From Bog-257 sp963805985 (lineage in GTDB: Bacteria; Acidobacteriota; Terriglobia; Terriglobales; Acidobacteriaceae), in contig CAWDWG010000003.1 in NCBI GenBank assembly GCA_963805985.1, positions 337,601 through 401,600 on the forward strand: 64,000 nucleotides of DNA. Direction: 5' to 3'. The translations under genes were made by a program, and so were the position numbers. This document shows positions 58,160 to 64,000 of the stretch, in pieces (position 1 is the stretch's first letter; each line of letters opens with the position of its first letter). The notes below the pieces were generated by a model. The model was not told where the DNA came from, ran no database searches, and worked only from the letters and a program-made list of their open reading frames with translations.

Positions 58160-58996
58160 ATGACTATGCCGAGCCAATCCGAAAACGGCCGCATCTTTCG
58201 CTCGCTGCATCAGCGCGACAAAGCTTTCATCATTCCAAACCCGTGGGACATAGGAACCGCTCGCATCCTGGCGCATCTTGGGTTTGAGGCGCTGGCCACG
58301 ACCAGCATGGGTTATGCGTTTTCGGTTGGGCAGCTGGATAACTCGGTCGATCGCGATCGCATGATGAAGCATGTCGCGGAAATCGCCGCTGCGACGGACT
58401 TGCCGGTTAGCGCCGATCTCCAGAATGGCTGGGGTGATGATCCAGAGGCATGTGCCGAAACCATTCGCCTTGCCGCTCAGGCCGGAGCGGTCGGCGGTTC
58501 CATAGAAGACGCCACTGGCCGCGACGATGATCCCATCTACGGGCTGCAGCATTCTGCCGACCGAGTTCGCGCGGCAGCTGAGATGGTGCATCTGCTTCCT
58601 TTTACGTTTACCTTGACTGCCCGCGCGGAAAACTACCTGCATGGCCGTCCGGATCTGAACGACACGATCGCGCGGTTGCAGGCCTATCAGGAAGCGGGCG
58701 CCGATGTTCTCTACGCGCCTGGGCTGGCGACAAAGGAAGACATTGCCGCTGTGGTCAGCTCGGTGGATCGGCCGGTGAACGTTGTCATGGGATTGCAAGG
58801 CGTGCAGTTGAGCCTGACTGAGTTGTCGAACATGGGAGTTAAGCGCATCAGCGTTGGCAGTGCGCTGAATCGCACTGCTTTGGGAGCATTTCTGCGCGCC
58901 GCCCGCGAGATGCACGACCACGGGACTTTCGGCTTCGCCAAGGACGCCGCGCCTACGCGTGAAGTCAGTGCGATGCTCAAGAGATTCATGTCCTAA
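58160..58996 (+). CDS. Isocitrate lyase / phosphoenolpyruvate mutase superfamily protein
   Basis: 278 residues, TIM barrel with KAFIIPNPWDIGTARILAHLGFEALATTSMGYAFSVGQLDN, SADLQNGWGDDPEACAETIRLAAQAGAVGGSIEDATG (Asp and Glu metal ligands), TLTARAENYLHG and GADVLYAPGLAT. This is the PEP-mutase-like group (oxaloacetate decarboxylase and related). The isocitrate-lyase signature KKCGH is absent, so it is not a true isocitrate lyase. Exact reaction not determinable. ATG 58160. Confidence 0.85.
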   Translation: MTMPSQSENGRIFRSLHQRDKAFIIPNPWDIGTARILAHLGFEALATTSMGYAFSVGQLDNSVDRDRMMKHVAEIAAATDLPVSADLQNGWGDDPEACAETIRLAAQAGAVGGSIEDATGRDDDPIYGLQHSADRVRAAAEMVHLLPFTFTLTARAENYLHGRPDLNDTIARLQAYQEAGADVLYAPGLATKEDIAAVVSSVDRPVNVVMGLQGVQLSLTELSNMGVKRISVGSALNRTALGAFLRAAREMHDHGTFGFAKDAAPTREVSAMLKRFMS

Positions 58997-59191
58997 CGCC
59001 TGGCGATCCTCGACTGTTCGCCGACTGGCGGGGCGAGTCGAGGGCCCTGCTTTTCGTTACGAACCAGACCCCCCTCCCTGCGGCCAAACCGCAGATCCCT
59101 CGGCTGCGCTCGGGATGACAACCTGATTTTGGAGCGAGCCGTTCTGCCCGCCTATAATCGTCGTTTACTCCACACGCACGAGGGCACACGC

Positions 59192-60760
59192 TTGGCCTAC
59201 TACGATCTTCGCGAATGGATTTCCGCGCTGGATGAAGCGCGCGAGCTGATCCGCATCAAAGCCGAAGCCGATCCCATACTGGAGATCGCAGAAATCACCG
59301 ACCGCGTTTCCAAGTGGGGACCACGCGGCTCGCACGGACCGGGCGGGCCGGCGCTGCTCTTCGAGAACGTCAAGGGCCATCCCGGCGCCAAAGTTCTCAT
59401 CAACCAGTTCGGCTCCGAGCGGCGCATGAAGATGGCGCTCAACGTCGATTCACTCGACCAAATCGCCGACCGCATCAAGATGTTCATGGACGTGAAGTCG
59501 CCGCAGGGGCTGCTCGACAAAATCAAGATGCTGCCCATGCTGGCCGAGATGGGCAAGTTCTTTCCCAAAGAAGTCTCGACCGGCCCATGCAAGGAAGTGA
59601 TCAAGCGCGACAACTTCTCGCTCCACGACTTTCCTGTGTTGCAATGTTGGCCGCTCGACGGCGGCCGCTTCATCACGCTGCCCTCCGTCATCACCAAAGA
59701 TCCCAAGACCGGCAAGCGCAACTCCGGCACCTACCGCATGCAGATCTACGATTCGCAAAGCACCGGCATGCACTGGCAACGGCAGAAGCAGGGCGCCGAG
59801 CACTATCGCGAGCAGATGCGCCGTGCCGCAGCCGTGGGCGAGGCTCATCCCGTCAGCGCTGCGCTCGACATGATGGCGCGCTCCAGCGGTGGCTCGCGTG
59901 TCGCCGAGGGCAAGCAGGTCGGCGGCCGCATGGAAGTCGCCGTCGCCATCGGCACCGAACCCGCGGTGATGTTCTCGTCCATCGTGCCCGCGCCGCCCGA
60001 CATCGAGGAATACATGATCGCCGGCTTCCTGCGCCAGAAGCCGCTCGAACTGGTGAAGTGCGAGACCGTCGATCTCGAAGTGCCGGCCACGTCGGAGATC
60101 GTGATCGAGGGCTACGTCCAACTCGACGAACTGCGCATGGAAGGCCCCTTCGGCGATCACACCGGCTTCTACACGCCCGAGGATCTCTATCCCGTCTTCC
60201 ACGTCACCTGCATCACGCATCGCAAAAACCCAATCTACTCGACGACGATTGTCGGCAAGCCGCCGATGGAAGACGCCTACATGGGCAAAGCGGTCGAGCG
60301 CATCTTCCTGCCGCTGATGCGCCTCACCATCCCCGAGATCGTCGACGTGAACCTGCCTATCGAAGGCATCTTCCACAACCTGATGATTGTTTCGATCCGC
60401 AAGTCGTATCCCGGCCAGGCGCGCAAAGTGATGAGCGGTATCTGGGCGCTCGGCCAGGCGATGTCGACCAAATGCATTCTGGTGGTCGACGAAGATGTCG
60501 ACGTGCAGGACCTCGGCGACGTCACGCTGAAGGTGTTGAACAACATTGATCCCGAGCGCGACATCCAGTTCGTGCTCGGACCGATCGATTCGCTGGATCA
60601 CGCCTCGCGGCTGCCGGATTACGGATCGAAGATGGGCGTCGACGCGACGCGCAAGTGGCCGAGTGAAGGATTCAACCGTCCGTGGCCCGATGAAATCCGC
60701 ATGGACGAGGCGACGAAGGCGCGAGTAACGAAGAGGTGGAAGGAATTCGGGCTGGAGTGA
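59192..60760 (+). CDS. ubiD: UbiD-family decarboxylase
   Basis: 522 residues. Prenylated-FMN-dependent decarboxylase of the UbiD/menaquinone-futalosine type. Motifs: ENVKGHPGAKVLINQFGSERRM, TGKRNSGTYRMQIYDSQSTGMHWQRQKQGAEHY, and the E-R-E region VQLDELRMEGPFGDHTGFYTPEDLYPVFHVTCI. Start is TTG 59192 (MAYYDLREWISALDE) with GAGGG at 59180-59184; an in-frame upstream start at 59129 would add 21 residues that look like repeat DNA. The partner UbiX is not in view. Most likely in quinone synthesis, though aromatic-acid degradation is possible. Confidence 0.88.
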   Translation: MAYYDLREWISALDEARELIRIKAEADPILEIAEITDRVSKWGPRGSHGPGGPALLFENVKGHPGAKVLINQFGSERRMKMALNVDSLDQIADRIKMFMDVKSPQGLLDKIKMLPMLAEMGKFFPKEVSTGPCKEVIKRDNFSLHDFPVLQCWPLDGGRFITLPSVITKDPKTGKRNSGTYRMQIYDSQSTGMHWQRQKQGAEHYREQMRRAAAVGEAHPVSAALDMMARSSGGSRVAEGKQVGGRMEVAVAIGTEPAVMFSSIVPAPPDIEEYMIAGFLRQKPLELVKCETVDLEVPATSEIVIEGYVQLDELRMEGPFGDHTGFYTPEDLYPVFHVTCITHRKNPIYSTTIVGKPPMEDAYMGKAVERIFLPLMRLTIPEIVDVNLPIEGIFHNLMIVSIRKSYPGQARKVMSGIWALGQAMSTKCILVVDEDVDVQDLGDVTLKVLNNIDPERDIQFVLGPIDSLDHASRLPDYGSKMGVDATRKWPSEGFNRPWPDEIRMDEATKARVTKRWKEFGLE

Positions 60761-60988
60761 GGACGCAGTGGCCAGCGGTCAGTTCGAGTCGCGTAAGTTT
60801 AGGCAATAAGACCTGATGCTCGAGGCCTGAAGTCGTATCGGAGGTAGCACGCAGCAGGTCCCTCCACTCCGCGTCCGCCGGCCCGCAAAAGATGCGGGTG
60901 GAAAAAACATTGCGGACGCTCCGGTCGGGATGACACTGATCGGAGACACACCGATGCCGGGACGACCCGTGCTCTAAAATCGTAATCG

Positions 60989-61543
60989 ATGCACGAACCC
61001 GCGCTCCTCGTCATCGACCTGCTGAACGACTTCCTCGACTCGTGGCCTGCGGTTGCGCGCGATCGACTGCTACGCTCGACCAACGAACTGATCGCGCTCA
61101 TGCGCAACTCGAATCATCCGGTGATCTGGGTTCGCCAGGAGTTCGAGCCTGATTTGCGCGACGCTTTCTCCGAGATGCGCGCAAAAGAAATCCGCAAGAC
61201 GATCCGCGGCACGCGCGGCGCGCAGATCGCTTCTGAGCTGAACCTCGAGCCCACCGACGCTGTCGTCATCAAGAAGCGCTACAGCGCTTTCTTCGGAACC
61301 AATCTTGATCAACTGCTCACGGAACTCCGTCCCGATGCCTTGATTCTTGCCGGCATCAACACGCATGCTTGCATTCGCATGACCGCGATTGGCGCCTATC
61401 AGCGCGATATTCCCGTGATTCTGGCGGCCGATTGCATCGACTCCTACGATCGCGAGCATCACGAGATCTCGCTGCGATACATGAAGGACAAGATTGCTGC
61501 GGTCATGAGCAATGGTGAGCTTGCCGCCGCGTGCTCCCGTTGA
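60989..61543 (+). CDS. Isochorismatase-like cysteine hydrolase
   Basis: 184 residues. Catalytic triad visible: Asp10 (LLVIDLLNDF), Lys in VIKKRYSAFFGTNLDQLL, and Cys in LILAGINTHACIRMTAIGAYQRD. This superfamily includes nicotinamidase, isochorismatase and N-carbamoylsarcosine amidase; the substrate cannot be decided. Start ATG 60989. Preceded by a 228-base gap with a CTCGG-type repeat. Confidence 0.88.
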   Translation: MHEPALLVIDLLNDFLDSWPAVARDRLLRSTNELIALMRNSNHPVIWVRQEFEPDLRDAFSEMRAKEIRKTIRGTRGAQIASELNLEPTDAVVIKKRYSAFFGTNLDQLLTELRPDALILAGINTHACIRMTAIGAYQRDIPVILAADCIDSYDREHHEISLRYMKDKIAAVMSNGELAAACSR

Positions 61544-62197
61544 ATGTCCCACTTAAATGCCTTCCATTTTGGGAATCGTGGTTACCATAGTTTCGGGCGA
61601 AGCGTGTTTTCGTGGAGGCGACTGCGGACGTGCGAATACACTAAACACGCCGGGGCTAGTTTCCGGTGCTGCTACACGTGCAGCGCTGTTCTTTGAAAAC
61701 TCGAAGTGCGAAGGAACGGTAAGGGAAAGACCGGTTGCTGCTGAAATTCGCCCGTATTTTTATGGACTAAAGTGTCTGGGTGAGAACCGTGTCGCCGCTC
61801 CGCGGCTCGGGAGAATTTCCTGCGTTGGCCAGGACTCCGCTACGCTGCGTCCCGGGCTGAGACATGGCCGCGCCTGCGGCGCTCGATTATTGCGATGTCT
61901 GTTCCGCTGCCGAAAACGAAAGGTAGTTCTCACGCTGAGACTTTGTCCCGTAACGCCGTTCAGGTGGAAAACCTCCGAGGCAAGGCTCACTCAGCCCGGC
62001 AGACCGGCAGATGCTTAAGTCATTGGGGATCAATATTTTACGTATAACTCCCTGGGGCTCAAGATTTTGCGGGATTTTTCCAGTGGAATCAATAATTTAC
62101 GTGGGACAAGGGGGGAGGGGGTACTACCAAACAAACGACCGCGTCGCTCTGGAGTCGATCAAGCTGACTTGATTTAGAATCGGTACAGCAGTCGAGT
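61544..62197. other. Long intergenic region before tRNA-Pro
   Basis: 654 bases with no supported gene. It contains copy B of the three-unit 29/30-bp element (62029-62124). Nothing else clear; open frames are short and low-quality. Confidence 0.6.
62029..62124 (+). repeat. Three-unit dispersed element with 29/30-bp periodicity, copy B
   Basis: Units at 62029 (ATCAATATTTTAC), 62058 (CTCAAGATTTTGC) and 62088 (ATCAATAATTTAC), spacing 29 and 30, then GGGGGGAGGGGGTA at 62110-62123. Same internal architecture as 21839-21935. Ends 74 bases before the tRNA gene. Confidence 0.75.
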
Positions 62198-62578
<381 letters not shown>

Positions 62579-64000
62579 TTGCCGCAACTGGAGGTGAATC
62601 CTGAAACTGCATCGAGTGGTAGTGGCGGAACGACCGCCTACACCTACGACAGCGATTCCACTTGCGGCACCACAACTTACGATACCGGCTCGCTTGTGAA
62701 GCGCATTGACCCCGCCAGCAATGTAACGTGCTATTTGCACGACGGGATTCACCGCGTGACACAGATCAGCTACCCCAGCGGACCGAACTCGGCCAACACG
62801 CAAACGAAGTTCTATCGCTACGACGGGCCGGGACCATACTGGGGAATAACTCAAGATGAATCCCAAGGGCCGTCTCGCGGCGGCCGGAACCTACGTAGGC
62901 TCCCTCTCCAATACTTACACCGCAGATGTTTTCAATTACGACCTGCGGGGTCAAATCACCGACCTCTACCAGAGCACGCCAAACAGCGGGGGCCTGTATC
63001 ACACATCGCAGTCCTATTGGCCGAATGGAGCTGCGCACATATCCAAGGCTTCTACAGTGCAGGATCGGCTTTTAGCGATCAGCTGATTTACGATGCCACC
63101 GAGGGAGAGGGGCGCCCAAAAGGCCTTAGCGACGCTCAGCTGGGAGGAGCCGTATGGACCGGCACGACTCCCCAATGCGATGGGAGAGCCGTCGCCAGTC
63201 AATGTGCTGGGCGGATCCGAGAGATTCCAATACGATCCCGATACCGGCAGAATGACACAATGGAGCGCGACTGCGACGAACGGAAAGTATCAGACGGGCG
63301 GTCTCGGCTGGAACCAAAACGGAACCTTGGGCAGCTTGACACTTACGGACACCGCCAACCCTCCGAACGCCCAAACCCCAACCTATACCTGCAACTACGT
63401 TTACGATGATCTGGGGCGGCTTGGGTCCACCCACACCCAACGTGGAGGGCGTCAACTGTACCGCCGGAAGTCAGGTGGTCTGGCAGCAGGCGTTCAGTTA
63501 CGACCCTTACGGAAATATCTGGAAAAATGGAAGCCTCAACTTCAACGTTGGATATAACAACACCGGCAACAATAACCACGTAGTCGGGTTCCAGTATGAT
63601 GGCGCCGGCAACATAACGAATGATGGCTCCTACACCTACAACTACGATTCGGAACGTAGGCCTATCAGCATAGGCGGAGGAGTGTCGTCAACATACGATG
63701 CGTTGGGCCGATTAGTGGAGTACAACAATGGCAGTTCATATACCCAGACCGTTTACACGCCCAGTGGCGACAAGTTCGCGTACATGAGCGGGCAGTCCGT
63801 GCAGCAGTATTTCGCCCCACTCGCCGGCGGCGCGCAGATCATCTATCAACTCGAGCGGCGTACAGTTCTCTCGGCTTCCCGACTGGGAGGGCACCAGCCG
63901 TTTTGCCGTCACCCCCTCAGGAAGCGTTTACTTCGACGAAGGAGGATATGCCCCGTATGGCGAGCAGTATGCGGGTTATGGAACCAGCGACCGGGTCTTC
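62579..64000 (+). pseudogene. Degenerate RHS/YD-repeat protein gene, running off the window
   Basis: RHS-type YD repeats are readable in three frames that follow one another: GSLVKRIDPASNVTCYLHDGIHRVTQISYPSGPN (62690 on); GRLAAAGTYVGSLSNTYTADVFNYDLRGQITDLY (62870 on); FQYDPDTGRMTQWSATATNG (63225 on); FSYDPYGNIWKNGSLNFNVGYNNTG and FQYDGAGNITNDGSYTYNYDSERRPISIG (63500 on); and SSGVQFSRLPDWEGTSRFAV to YAPYGEQYAGYGTSDRVF (63851 on). At least four or five frameshifts are needed, so this copy is broken. RHS proteins are large secreted or surface proteins, often toxins. Starts about 300 bases downstream of tRNA-Pro. Confidence 0.75.

Noticed and set aside
59314..60549. Second long plus-strand open frame inside ubiD
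   Set aside because: Arg/His/Gln-rich alternative frame; ubiD is intact and conserved in its own frame.

Overview
The window looks like chromosomal DNA from a member of the Acidobacteriota. I base this on the high-GC coding style, an alternative complex III (ACIII) plus caa3-oxidase cluster, FtsX-type permeases of the kind that is duplicated in acidobacterial genomes, a photosynthetic-reaction-centre-like cytochrome c in a heterotroph-type context, and several families of short palindromic intergenic repeats. This is inference; no 16S rRNA or database match was available.

Layout. 1-7618: end of an ACIII operon (actD tail, actE, actF, a one-TM linker protein), then SCO1 and a complete type-A2 caa3 oxidase (coxB with fused cytochrome c, coxA, coxC, coxD). 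7837-16124: a complete phosphate regulon (phoB-phoR-phoU-pstSCAB-phoU) with 11-bp-periodic PHO-box-like repeats. 16125-19239: two PIN-type toxin-antitoxin (TA) modules around a membrane glycosyltransferase; the first module is bracketed by a duplicated phoU 3' end. 19468-26520: gdhA with a clear terminator, a broken hicB-like gene, a dispersed repeat element, a large receiver/PEP-synthase-like ATP-grasp fusion, mscL with a zinc ribbon, and two DUF3147-like membrane proteins.

26960-38515: gyrB (perfect DnaA box upstream), a frameshifted PIN gene with its intact partner, a GT39-like membrane protein, a secreted Gly/Tyr-rich protein, dusB, a zinc-ribbon DUF4870 protein, an MFS transporter, pgm and an fdhE-like gene. 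38545-50350: a methyltransferase, a tolC-acrB-acrA-type RND efflux operon, a tandem-aspartic-protease TPR protein, and an FtsX/MacB-type permease next to a deletion remnant of a second one. 50378-50393 matches the chromosomal parS consensus at 15 of 16 bases. 50766-54066: GT4 glycosyltransferase plus glycogen debranching enzyme. 54129-61543: di-haem cytochrome c, biotin carboxylase and biotinyl carrier split by a hicBA module with a frameshifted hicA, a PEP-mutase-like protein, UbiD and an isochorismatase-like hydrolase. 62198-64000: tRNA-Pro(UGG) followed by a multiply frameshifted RHS gene.

How it works together. The left third is two coherent systems: a menaquinol-to-oxygen electron chain (ACIII to caa3) and phosphate sensing and uptake. 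The rest is housekeeping and envelope functions interrupted by small mobile or selfish modules. Five TA-type loci are present; three carry frame-disrupting indels (a 10-bp tandem duplication, a 2-bp loss and a 1-bp loss), whereas the long genes around them (1049, 997, 879 and 809 codons) are uninterrupted. No CRISPR array, rRNA operon or intact transposase was seen.
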